The notes beneath the pieces are model-generated. The model worked only from the letters and a program-made list of their open reading frames with translations, was not told the origin of the DNA and did not search any database. 64,000 bases of DNA, taken from the NCBI RefSeq assembly GCF_964340395.1, contig NC_135569.1, forward strand, positions 4,755,540 through 4,819,539. Direction: 5' to 3'. Origin of the DNA: Glandiceps talaboti (Eukaryota; Hemichordata; Enteropneusta; Spengelidae). This document shows, in pieces, positions 35,801 to 52,190 of the stretch. The translations under genes and the position numbers were made by a program. The number at the start of each line of letters is the position of its first letter. Position 1 is the first letter of the stretch.

Positions 35801-38600
35801 TCTCCAGCATGTCAGCAGTAATGGAAGATTTTCATAAAGGTCAAAGGTCAATGATGGAAAGTATGACTCGCCATATGGGTAATATGATGGACAGTGTACA
35901 CAGAGATAGTGTAAGTCATGATAACTTAATATCTTTAAGCCTTCTATTCCCTGCAATCACATGTTTATATTTTAGTAAAATTACAGGTTTTAAATATCAG
36001 ATTTCACACCAAAACAGGTATATTTGTTGTATATAAGAAGTCATGGTATAAATGTATTTCATGTGTAAACTTTCTATATTCTAGAAAGAATTCTGTTTTT
36101 AGCAGCAAAGTTCTTTTCGAGATGCACATATATGTATGTAAAGGAAGGGAGAGTAACACGTTTTCATCCTTGGCCTATTTTCATGTCTTTGTGTCACCAT
36201 TCTTTACCACTAGTTGATGTTTCACTCACAGAATAGATTGTCTATAGTGACCTAAACATCTACTCTTACCACCAGATATCAGTCACAAACTTAAGCGCTA
36301 TTTGATGTTTCTCTCACAGAATAGACTGTCTATAGTGATCCAAATATCCACTCTTACTGCCAGACGTCAGTCACAAACTTTACCGTTATTTGACGTTTCT
36401 CTTACAGATTGGACTGTCTAGTGATCCAAGCGCCCACTCTTACCGCCAGACGTCAGTCACACACTACTCCAAGAGTGATAAAGATGAGAGTCCCAAGTAT
36501 TATCAGGCTACCTCATCAGTCAAAACAGCACCTGGAGGGGTAAGTGTTCTAAATTACAGTTTTATTTCTATGGTCTTGTCATGTTTTCTACTGTATAATA
36601 TTGAACAAGAAACAAGGCATTGATGTGGCTATTACTGATAAGTATGTCTCTTCTAATCAAGGCTTCAGTTTTCTAAGATAGACACAAACTAAAACTATTG
36701 CCGCAGCATGTTGATACAACCGTGATAAGGTACTGCATGGATGTTGGTTTAATTATAGTCTCAGTAGGGAGGCATCTCTGAAAGTTAATCCTCTTTCTCC
36801 CTAGTGGGTATTTGTTTTTACACAAATAAGTACAAGTAAGGAGAAAAAGGACTAGTTTTTATCAAGTGTCCACACACATATAAATACACCAGTTCATAGG
36901 ATGGATGTCACAGAGAGTATTTTACTGATAGCGTTCTATAATATTGCAGTGTACTGTTTTGGGACTTCCAATATTTACACTATCTTGACATGATCCCAGG
37001 GTGATTAGATTCACACAACAGAGGAACCACTATCACCCACTTGTGTAATCTACCACATTGAACAACAATAGTTTTAGTTTGTGTCTATCTTTAATAGTAA
37101 ATTGAAGCCGCGATTACCAGAGTTGTATCAATGTGTTGCTTTCCCTTCAGTACTGTTTAGTAGAGTTGACCACCAGTGGTGCCCGCTAATGATAGCAACA
37201 TTTTGTTGTTGTGAGTCAAAATGATAAAAACTGGCATTTCTTATGAGTCAATACATAGTAAGAGAGAGGGGGACACCAAATTTTGGCGCATCACTAGAGA
37301 ATGTATACATCAGTAGCATGTCAAATTGGCTTAGAGGGCACACTGGTGACCACACACAGTTTTTCATATACAAACAGTGCCTTTAAAAGCATTAATTTGG
37401 TATACAGCTTTACTCACCATCAGAATAGAAGGTCAGGTGTTAAGTATATTATCAAATCTCATAGCTTTACTTCAGAAATGTATGTAAGTATTGTGATATT
37501 GTAACTTGCAATTGCCATTTCCTCTTTCAGATTAAAGAAACGAAAAAAGCATTACGAGATTCTACTACCGGAACTGAGAAAATGGCTGTCGGTCATCACA
37601 TTGGTGAGTATTTGTACTTCGCTTCTACTCTGGGTCTCAGCAAAGCCTTTTCAGGAACTGTACAAGAGTGTTAGTGACTAAACACACCTACATACATCCA
37701 TGAAATATGTATTGCACTTGCTACATGTTTGTCCATTTTGGAGAATTCCTGCAAGGGTGTATGGGAAAACCTATTGTGATACTATCACAAATACCCAGTC
37801 TCTTTGTCCTGACAAATACAAAGACTGTGTTAAAACTAAGAGAATAGGTTAGGGTTACTTGATTTCTGTTGTAGATTCAGTTGGGCTTATTGTCCATTGA
37901 TTGCTGTTCCCCAAAATCTCATTTTCAGGTGAGCGTGGCCACGTCATGGAACGATCTCGTAACAGATATTCTGGAGAAGAAAAAGAACATCAGGAGTACC
38001 TCAATATGGATGAAAGTAAGAAAGTCTTCTGATGTTTTGAGGAAATTTTGACCAAGGATATGGTTAGCACCAGTCACTATATTCTGAATTTATACTGTAT
38101 AGAAAAAAGTAGTATTTTTAGCCTGCAGGGACATTGTGGAGAGTGGCTCAATAAATGGGTCACATCTGTCCATATGGCCAACTCTGATAAATATGATAAT
38201 ACCATACACTAGCCAAGATATCATCTTTGAACAGAAAATATGACACTTAAGTGACAATGATGGATTAATACAAGGGGAGGGTCAAAAATGCATTCAAGTA
38301 GTTACAGTCGGCAACCTTTGAGTCAAGGTCAGCAATTGTGAAAGGTGGTCGGACCTGACAGCCGCTGACCACCATGAGCCAGACCCTAGTCACTGGTTTT
38401 GCTAGGTAAAATTCTTTTCTGTTTGTTTTGTTGCAGAGGAAGCTCCAACCTTTGACCAAGATTGGCGTGACAAGACAAGCAAGTACTTCCCATCTTCCAG
38501 AGCTGTCGGTGGTCGTGACTATGACCGTCATGCCACCCGTTATGACCGCCATCGTACAAGGGGCAGAGACAGACTAGCTATTGAATCTAAGAAGTATTGA
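32870..38600 (+). CDS. mlf: Myeloid leukemia factor family protein, copy B
   Basis: Second MLF gene, divergent from copy A. Exons: 32870-32910, 34793-34943, 35758-35910, 36408-36539, 37531-37603, 37929-38015, 38437-38600. The total is 801 bp, or 266 residues, with an intact frame. The protein has FEDPFFSDF at the N-terminus, RHRDFDRMM, a Met-rich middle, SSVKTAPGG, IKETKKALRDS and GHHIGERGHVMERSRN, then the basic tail typical of the family. Its TAPGG-to-end exon structure matches copy A (73- and 87-bp exons), while the N-terminal exons differ in length and sequence. It looks closer to the vertebrate MLF1/2 form than copy A does, but this is a visual judgement. Intron 2 carries a LINE fragment, and intron 3 carries duplicated copies of the exon 4 acceptor. 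Confidence 0.94.
34640..34733. mobile_element. Foldback MITE in MLF-B intron 1
   Basis: Arms GTCACACT...GGTGGCGCT and AGCGCCACC...GTGACAC face each other over about 90 bp. Confidence 0.6.
35020..35341 (-). mobile_element. LINE ORF2 C-terminal fragment
   Basis: Two overlapping minus-strand frames together read RRLKLAGHSY...VSKLVLW and HGRKNRGRQKYTFPNIVAMD...LENMMENRIEW, the usual end of many invertebrate non-LTR reverse transcriptases. It is followed by a TAG repeat tail (CTACTACTAC on the plus strand near 35040). One frame change. In MLF-B intron 2. Confidence 0.7.
35346..35446. repeat. GCGCCCTC foldback repeat, copy 2
   Basis: AAGGTATGCCATGACAGAGC...CACACATCGGTCAACC...ACGACATATCTTACAGTC; the same family as at 3.5 and 54.2 kb. 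In MLF-B intron 2. Confidence 0.6.
36213..36465 (+). repeat. 88-bp triplication of the exon 4 acceptor edge of MLF-B
   Basis: Acceptor AGs lie at 36230-36231, 36318-36319 and 36406-36407. Each is followed by AT.GA.TGTCTA and CACTCTTAC.GCCAGA-like exon sequence. Only the third is in frame with the gene. Confidence 0.85.
36674..37093. mobile_element. MITE family A, copy in MLF-B intron 4, with internal insertion
   Basis: Ends TAAGATAGACACAAACTAAA and AGTTTTAGTTTGTGTCTATC face each other. It is about 140 bp longer than copy 1 because of extra sequence near 36790-36900 that includes the facing pair CCTCTTTCTCC / GGAGAAAAAGG. Confidence 0.7.
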
Positions 38601-38815
38601 AAGTCAAAGGAGTGATTTAGGTTGTTTCTATGACTACCATCCATGTCAATAAAGTATAGTTTCTATGACTACCATTCATGTCAATAAAGTATAGTTGCTA
38701 TGACTACAGTACCATTTATGTCAATAAAGTATAGTTTCTATGACTACACTACCATCCATGTCAATAAAGTATAGTTTCTATGACTACCATTCATGTCAAT
38801 AAAGTATAGTGCTGT
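38601..38815 (+). terminator. Tandem poly(A)-signal repeats in the MLF-B 3' UTR
   Basis: Directly after the stop codon a unit of about 40-48 bp is repeated some five times. Each unit carries GTCAATAAAGTATAG, so there are about five AATAAA signals in a row. This is the expected 3' end region of MLF-B. Confidence 0.75.
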
Positions 38816-40344
38816 ATCAAAGTAAACTTTTGATTCAAACACAAACTTGAAAATTGTTAGCAAAATTTTCAAATGCACATGTGAATCTTTGTCGACCGAT
38901 ATTCAGAAAGAACATATGACATGAGAGTCTACTACTAAAGAGTGTTTGGAAGTTTGTTTTTCCCCTTTGCCTCTGTATAACAATGCTTTATATGCCTTGA
39001 ATTAGATGTCTTTCCAAAATGATTGCATATTTCTCGAGGACCAGTATGACAAAAAAAGGTTACGTAAGATTGTCCTTTTCTATGTACACACTATGTACAA
39101 GTAGCCAATGACATGACAATGACATGATCACTGATTGGTTGGTAAAACAGCTCTGACTGACAGTGACATGATCTCTGATTGGTTGGAAACTAGAATGACA
39201 ACAAAACCATTGATTTTTTAATGAAACAACTTTGATTTGCAGTGATATTGTCACTGATTTTGTGTTGGTTATCAACCCGTTTGCATTTATTGAAACACTC
39301 AAACCAGTTAACTCAGACAGACAGAAGAGTACTGATCCAACAATTACATTCTGTATATTAACGTTTTACATAATGAGTGTCATGGAATTAAAAGTCTTAC
39401 ACTTTTCTCTTACTGTCTTCAAGAAAATTCCAACCCATTCTCTGTTACATCCAAGATAAAAAATATCAGGGGTCACCATGCAAATTTTTATAAATTAGAG
39501 GTCAAAATTATATTGGAATTTTACATAATCAATTTTAAAATCGAAAATGGCCACTGAATACTTCTGTGAAATTAAAGATTGTTGATTTTTTTTAGTCTCA
39601 TTCCTATACTGTATCATTACGATTTATATGTCCACTCACAGTCTAGTCAAAGTTGTTACTCTAGAAGTCCTGAGATGCATGAGATGTAATTTAAAATTCA
39701 TCCACAGCCACCCTCACAGTCATTAACATCATGTCTTTGTTAATCAATCACAAAATTCTAACCAATAACACAGTCCCTCATAAAGTTAGTGTTTATTGGC
39801 AAAGTTATGTAATGTCCAAATATGGTATATTTGTCAGCTCAGGATGCTACTTATACACTGTTTACGTCACTATAGCAGCTGGGGTTCACTGATTGTCGGG
39901 ATGAACAACTTTCTGTGCTGATTGAGGGACTCTGACGTAGACTGTAGTTAGAAACCACAGTTGGCATCCAGATTAGATTTTTCTGTAATCGGGAGATTCA
40001 TTTATTATTTAAAAAAAGACCAGGAACAAGTTTTAGTATAGCAATGTTTGGAGAGATGTGAAGACCTTTGATTTTCAGGGAAATGGTCGCAGAAAAATAT
40101 TCTACCTTTAACTCCAGGATCTAGGAAGAAAGCACCATCAATGATTATCAGGGCCATGAACATACCGATAGTCATCATCAATTTTGAATTTCTTAATCAG
40201 TATTATAATCAGTGTTTTTGCTAAGGTTTGGTAACCTTGGTAACAGAGAGGGTTAATCTGGTAAAACTTGTTTAGTTTCACCATACAAGGTACCATCATT
40301 TTGATAGGCAACTCTGGTGAAATACTTGAGTATATTTAAAATAC

Positions 40345-40701
40345 TTAAGTGGCAATATAGCTGAGGATTGGGTATTTATTTTGGATTTTTAATGTATAAA
40401 ACGATTTTATCATGGCTTCCTACTTGACAACTCAATGTGAAATAACATTGACCAAGTCTGTGATTGTAACTCAATACATTGCAATGTGCTAAAAACTGAT
40501 AAAAATTTTTGTTATTGTATGTACAATAACAAAACTTTTACACATTTATCAGCCTTTCGAAATTTATTGATTTACAAACAAGGACTTGGCGTTTGTTGTG
40601 TCACATTGATTTTCCAAGTAGGACGTGATGAAAAAGTTGTTTTAAATAAATTTAAAAAATCCAAAATAAATACCCAATCCTCGTCTATATGGCCACTTTA
40701 A
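40345..40701. mobile_element. MITE family B, copy 3
   Basis: Palindromic, TTAA on both sides, with the same TATTTATTTTGGATTTTTAA arm and GTTATTGTATGTACAATAAC centre as the 22-kb copy. It is diverged by scattered substitutions. Confidence 0.75.
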
Positions 40702-41761
40702 CAATAACATAATTCATAATTCAAAAGCATAATTCTTTTATCTCATATAATAGTATATATCAAGTATATTGTACATTAAAAGCATAAAAAATATAACTAT
40801 AGTGTTTTGGATTTAATCCTTCTCTGTATATTTTTGATTACTTTTTATATTGTGAAATATTCATTGTACTCAAAATGTCATGTCGCTTCATTGTATGTTA
40901 TGCAAAGTTTTACAATAAATATATATTACTGATGCTTATATATCCATTATGTTATGTAGGTGAATATTTTCTATTATATTCATACAGCCTTCAGTGATTG
41001 GCTTAGATTGTATCACATGATATGGACTATTGACCCATAGTGACCTCAATTTGCATATGGGGCACTATTTGTCACATTACATATTTGTGTCTGAAATAGT
41101 ACTGACTTCAAGAGGGCGGGGGGAGGGGGGGGGGGGTTAGAATTGACTATGTTGACCGGTCAACTGTAAAATGGCCTCGCACCATTGGTAACAATATCTG
41201 ATGGATGTGGAATGTTCTTGCAAAGAATTAGTCATAGGTGAAAATTGACTCCTAAAGTTCTCTTTCCTTTACAGGAATAATACTGAATATGCATTGCTTA
41301 TTGTCTCCATATTTTCTAAAGCGCCCTTTCTATTTCTAAATATTCGAAAATGCTGTACATGCAGTATAAAAAGATGAAAAACAAACAACAAACAACAAAC
41401 AAACAAACAAACAAACAAACAAGGTTAAAAAAATACTCTAGCTTATACAGGCAGTCAGTGTAGCCCAATCATCGGATTTTGTAGTGATGCCATCAACAAC
41501 AGACAAATTTGTAAAGGAAAAATACACATAATACAGTAAAATAGTTGAAACACTTGTCACAATTTTGTGAACATTTCTTATTGAACCAATTATGCTGTAT
41601 TAAAGTAAGAGTTTTAGATAGTTAACGAGTTTAGTCAATTATCTATGTAAAACTTGGGGTCTGGTACCCTGTTATTTGAACCATGAGCATGTAAACCTGT
41701 TCACTGTCTATTACTTGAAGATCAACAAAGAAAATGAACATATTCTTATTTATTTCATATT

Positions 41762-43535
41762 TCATTTTAGACTAAAAAAGTTAAACACATTGTTTATGAT
41801 GCGGTCAGACTTAGTAACTCTTACTGTACCACCACTATCTTCAGAAAATAAATCCCTTAAGCTATTGAAACCATCTCTCTGATATGCTAAATGAAGATGT
41901 CGATAACACAAACCAGACCCTGCTACTTTCAGAGCCATAGATTTGCTAAGCACTTTGTTATCAACAAGACTAACTAGGGTAGTGTAGTTACACAACTGTT
42001 GATGTTTGTATTGCTGGTGTTGAACTATCCAGTGTTATGTAAAACTGTTTTCTAACAAAGTTGACAGTGATACATTACATGTTTCAATTAACCTCTGTAA
42101 CATGATAACATCAGCTGTGGCATTATGTGCATCATATATCTGGCCTATATAATCGTTAGCAAGACTCTCCTGAGAGTAAGAATTTCTACCTGGTAAAATT
42201 GATTGAAATAGAGGTAAGCTATCAACAAAACCTGCCACAGTTGTGAGAAACTGGTCAAGTAAAGAGGTATCCTGTAAAGATTTAATATTAAATAACGACA
42301 ATCAAATGAACGACAATTATGACCAACTAAGATGGGATTATGAACATTCTTCAAAAAAGCTAAGAACTTCGTCAGACAAGTCTCTTTTGGTACACACTGT
42401 ACTGGTTGGTCCTTGTAGCACAGTTTTCCTCCTACAATCGTAAAGTGTGTCTTCTCTGATACAATCTGAGGTATGGGTTGCCTGGGTAGGATATACTTCT
42501 CAAACTGGTGTTGATCATACCTAGCTGAAAGCTGGATTATTTCAGCAGTTGAATCTGCAATACAATGAACACCACATTAGTTCAGTAATAATTACAGCAC
42601 AGGTTTGATACGCATGCTCTTCACTGAACTATATTGGAAGTTATACTGGGTACATAATAAGGATGTATGAAATATAACATGTCACACATTCCTACATTTC
42701 AGTTGTTAAATTCAAATTATCGATACGTTAGAAATTCCATGTTGGATGACATATATTCAAGGCATATATTGTGTGAGTGATGTTGTGGCTATGGTGTCAA
42801 ATCAAACATCTGCTGGTGAATTCAGTTCTGTACCTAACAAATGGTTGTTCTCAAGTAAAAGCCTGTTTTTAGCTAGGCAAGCAAACAATACACAGAATTA
42901 TTGACACACATTTTAAATTTGTCAGTCAGCTAATACAAAAGAACAGTAAAATCATAAGTCTCAGAGTGGTCACTAACTGTACTCTAAGCTTATCAATTTC
43001 CCAAAACTTTGTCAACTGTATATTTCATATACTTACATTTCAAATGGTAATTTTTTTCAGTGGCAATAACCAATTCAACTTAGGCATCCCAATTTTGACT
43101 CAGGTTTTAGAAAGTAGTTCAGTGTAATAAAATAACACACGAAATCAAGGGCAATATCACGATTTATTGCCCATCTTTAGGCTAGCAGTCATAACAGTGA
43201 TATTGATGATACACTTTCCTTACATTCAGGCATCATAAATATTACTGTCATTACTACTATCCCATAGGCATGCCATAAATCATATTACCCTTGCTATCAT
43301 GTGTTACCATATAAATGTAGTACGAATACTATTTATTCGTGCAGTTATACTTACATGCAGAATTTGTTTCAATATCAAAGATAACTGGGGTATACTGTCC
43401 TAAATCAATTGGTACTTGCTTAGGTGCTTTTATTGGTTCAGGAATTTCGTCAGTTTGGTATGATTCTGAAAGTCCAATATCTTGCTGGTATGTAATACCT
43501 TCTCTGACTTCTTTGGCGGCAATGCTTGTTGCCAT
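41762..43535 (-). pseudogene. DEDDh 3'-5' exonuclease-like gene, frame broken
   Basis: Exon 1 (43535-43355) starts MATSIAAKEV and ends with exonuclease motif I, VIFDIETNSA, at a GTAAGT donor. Exon 2 starts at 42554 after TTGCAG. It carries motif II (GHNCRSFD) and, in another frame, motif III (YDAHNATAD) of the RNase T / DnaQ superfamily. A third frame carries a conserved-looking tail (KVAGSGLCYRHL to about 41770). The order of motifs is normal, but two frame changes are needed: one just after motif II (about 42295) and one after LLENSFT (about 42035-42000). The protein resembles animal exonuclease-domain proteins of unknown role. It may be a decaying paralogue, or it may reflect base-call errors or unseen splicing. 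Confidence 0.65.
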
Positions 43536-43761
43536 TTTCGTTTTTTGCTTCAACAAAATAGAGTGATACAAAAGTAAATTTCGAGTACTCATCTCATTTA
43601 GTTGGATGAAAAAGGGATGCATGTACATGATGAGATGTATGTAATATGTCTGTCTAAAAGTCTGAAAATTAGATTTCAGGACTGTCTACACATGTATGAA
43701 ACATGTCTGTTGGTACAGGTATATAATTTTTGGGAATATCTCAAAAACAGTATAAAGTAAT

Positions 43762-44140
43762 ATTTCAAGTGCATGTGCATGTGCATGTGCATGTGCATGT
43801 GCATGTTCAATAATGACACCATGATAAAATCAGACCTGTGACATACATGTATATATGTACACACAGGTACTGGTGCATATAGAAAGACAGACCCTGTGAC
43901 ATGCCTGTATACACATCAATGTATCAGCAGGGTACTCACAGCAATGTATACAGTCAATGTACATACGTACAGGTACTGATACACGTAGAAAGACAGACTC
44001 TGTGCCAGACCTGTATACACATCAATGTATCAGTAGTGTACCTACAGGAATTTTTGCAGTCATGTACACACAGGTACTGATACACGTACAAAGACAGACC
44101 CTGTGACATGCCTGTATACACATCAATGTGTAAACAGTAT
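43762..44140 (+). repeat. GCATGT hexanucleotide run and 103-bp tandem repeat
   Basis: GTGCAT units at 43772-43805, then three units of about 101-106 bp marked by AAAGACAGACCCTGTG and CCTGTATACACATCAATGT (43883, 43989, 44090). Confidence 0.75.
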
Positions 44141-44629
44141 ACGCAAAGTAATGTAGTCGCGTTTGATAGACATGCACGTGACCAATTCAAAGCTCTGCTA
44201 TAGCACAACCCTGACCATGCCAGCTTTGCAGACTACCAGAGAAATGTCACTGGCACTGCACAAGACTGGTTTTTGGGTGAATTTTTATTTGAGCTTTCCT
44301 CTAGCTTTTCTTTTATTTGTTCTTTTCTCTTCAGTGACTGTTTTTGTCTTCTTATCTAATAACTTCTACTAGGTGACAGCGTAATATTCTCTTTGGGAAC
44401 CTTAAAATACACCCTGTTGTTAATAAACAATTTTGTTACTTGAAAACCATTATTGACATTAAATGAGGCCATTGGTAGAGATTTATTATTGAACGTTGGA
44501 CATGAAATGACAGAATAGACAAGATGTAGGTTGAATTTAGTAATTTAAAAGTTCATTTCTGTATTTTATATAGTCATTAGCAAGGGTATGGGTGGTTTTT
44601 ATACCGATGTGCACAAAATGGATGCCTAA

Positions 44630-45497
44630 GGGAGCATTCGTTTTTTACGGGGGGGGGGTCGGTGGAATTCGGGGGGGGGGGTTGACTTTTACAAAGCAGT
44701 TTTTAGGGGGGGGGGTCAAATTTTATATCCAATGGTTTGGGGGGGGTCAATTTTTACAACAGATTTGTATGGAATCATAGCAAAAAACAACAGAATTGAC
44801 AAAAAAATGTACAAAACAGAATACAAACATGACAGCCATGACTGGAATGCACTGTACAGAAACAGTGAATTACGTAAGCTGAAAGTTTCTGACCTGGACA
44901 TGTACATGAACAGACATAAATTGACAACTGAGAGAAAGATGCTAAAAAAAGACAAACTGAAAATAGTTGAAGCACACATTGGCAGGCAGCTGTGTCAAAC
45001 AACACTGGAAAGTCTGAGAGTGAACCATGAGAGGGATAAAGAGGAGGAGGAGAGCGATGAAGAGGATGAGATGGACGAAGACAGTGAATCAGAAGATGGA
45101 CATGTAGTGATACATGAATTGGGTGAATCAGAGGAAAGTGACTCGGAAAGTGACTCTGAAAGTGATAGCAGTGACATTGAAAATGAACTCTTTCACACAA
45201 CAAGATCAGGCAGACAGTGTACTACTTGGAAGTCACGGAACTACATGGACTAGGTTTCATGGTCCATTATGTTATATGTCGAACAAACACTCATATAAGT
45301 CAAGTGTTTCATAAATCTATTATAAATCAAGTGAAAATTTTTTATGGGGGGGGGGGGTCACATTTTACAATTGATGGATTTAGGGGGGGGGGGTCAAATT
45401 TTAGAAAAGTAATTTTTAGGGGGGGTTGCTTTTTACATTTAATTCATACCTCAAATTCCACCGACCCCCCCCCCCCCCGTAAAAAACGAATGCTCCC
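44630..45497 (+). mobile_element. PIF/Harbinger-like DNA transposon with G-run subterminal repeats
   Basis: The ends are inverted repeats of about 40 bp: GGGAGCATTCGTTTTTTACG followed by a G run and TCGGTGGAATT on the left, its complement on the right. TAA flanks both sides (44627-44629, 45498-45500), the target type of PIF/Harbinger. Inside both ends, but in the same orientation, lie repeated runs of 6-13 G followed by TCAAATTTTA-like sequence. The 868-bp element has no DDE transposase, so it is non-autonomous. It holds one ORF. The family call rests on TSD and end sequence only. Confidence 0.7.
44767..45253 (+). CDS. Acidic SAP-like protein fragment inside the transposon
   Basis: An open frame runs from about 44732 to 45253; the believable part starts after a possible acceptor (TTTTTACAACAG, ending 44765). 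It encodes a basic region, then LRKLKVSDLDMYMNRHKL and KKDKLKIVEAHI, which resembles a SAP DNA-binding helix pair. It then becomes very acidic (EEEESDEEDEMDEDSESED, then SESDSESDSSD) and ends near RSGRQCTTWKSRNYMD. It looks like the C-terminal exon of a larger protein, either captured or left over from an autonomous relative. No start with a good context is evident. Confidence 0.5.
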
Positions 45498-46378
45498 TAA
45501 TCTCGAGGATTTAGATAGGGAGAAACTATGGCGGAGTGGGTTGACGTGTCGGAAACCTAAAAGTGCACATTTCTTGAGCCGGAATATTGCCCACACGGCT
45601 CTCTATGCACTTTATTTCCGGACTTCCTAACATTTCGAAAGCCTTTATATTTGAATACACAAGCCTATAAATATAATTACATTTTGTGATAATGATAATG
45701 ATATATTGCAGTATGAATGTAACAATGATGAGCACAACTTTTATTTCAGGTTGAGTGATAAATTTGAAATTGCAATACAAATGAAATTAAGTTTGATTTA
45801 GTTATCTCTATTTTAAAGTATATTTCTCTCTCACGATATCACCCCCCCCCCCCCCCATAACATTTCAAATTCGACGCTTAAAATAATAATCTACGTATGT
45901 TAATGTCCCGTGTGGCATTGATTGCAAGTTTAGGCATGCGTCATTTGCTGTATGTGTAGTCATTCTCAGATGTACTTTTTTAAAAGTTCTTTTGTTGAAA
46001 CCCTCTTCGTTGTTTTCTTGATGAACTTTGATGATATTCGACATTTAGCTTGACAGAAAGAACAACCAAGGGAGATTCATCGATATACATTGGACGGCGG
46101 ATGCATTCGGACGTAGGGGGTTTAGCGTAGGACTGCTGGGTTATTTTTGCGCAGAGGGTGACCTGTCATGGCAGGCTATGTGACGTTCCACTGATCATGT
46201 TACCTGTCCGTTCATAAAACCAGCGATAGAAGTGATGTATTTCTGTGCCATTCATCGTGACAGTAAATGATCGAGCTTAATCCGGACAAAAATTGAATTG
46301 GTTCCCCAGGAAAGGGGCACTTTGAGAATCGAAATGCGAGTAATGTCCATGCATAGTATCTAATATACGTGTAACACG

Positions 46379-51443
<5,065 letters not shown>

Positions 51444-51689
51444 CATTTACAGGCTGTACTTGTATACAAACTACTGGGAATGGGAGGTGGGCATAGAAAA
51501 AATGTGAGACACTATTGGTCAGTCGTTCTATTTCTCAAAACGGCTGACTCAATTCAAATGAAATTCGCTACACGTATTCTGTAGGGTAATAGTCTTGATT
51601 CTACCCGTGGTATCGAATCACCTCTTCACCCCGTATGGATCAAAAGTTGTTCATGTAAACGAGTAAACCCCAACTGTTCTAGAAAGCTT

Positions 51690-52190
51690 TTTCAGTTTTA
51701 ATTAGTCATTTGCATAATGAATGATTTTCAGTACTTGGGCTATCTCTTAAGAATACAAACTCCAAATTCAATATAACGTAGTACATAAATCAACCTAGAC
51801 AAAGCGTAATATCCTATATATGTTATTGATGTAGCTATTAGTATTAATGGATATATATTAAGAATTAAATTCCACATAATTTAGTACATGCATTGATGAT
51901 AATTAATCACACGAGTTGATATTATATTTTTCATGTAGTTTTTAATTATAATCAGTCATTTGCATGATTAATGATTTCGTTAATTAGACAATATCTAAAG
52001 AATGCAAGCTTACAATTTCATAGAATTAGGTGCATACATTGATAATAGCAAAATGCACATGTCCTACAAAGCTTGTTGATATAGCTATCGTAATGATTCA
52101 TTTGTATAATTAATGGTTTTCGGTAGTTGGGCAATATCCTAAGTATGTAATCTTCAAACGTCATATAGTTTCTGATTTATATTAAACCTG
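51690..52190 (+). repeat. Diverged tandem repeat downstream of the DED-type TNFR gene
   Basis: Three or four units share TCATTTGCAT.AT.AATGATTTTC, then TTGGGCAATATC.TAAG.ATG. From 52200 to 54160 I see no gene or clear element. Confidence 0.55.

Noticed and set aside
44775-45203. Minus-strand Ser/Leu/His-rich open frames
   Set aside because: Mirror frames of the acidic plus-strand ORF with biased composition.
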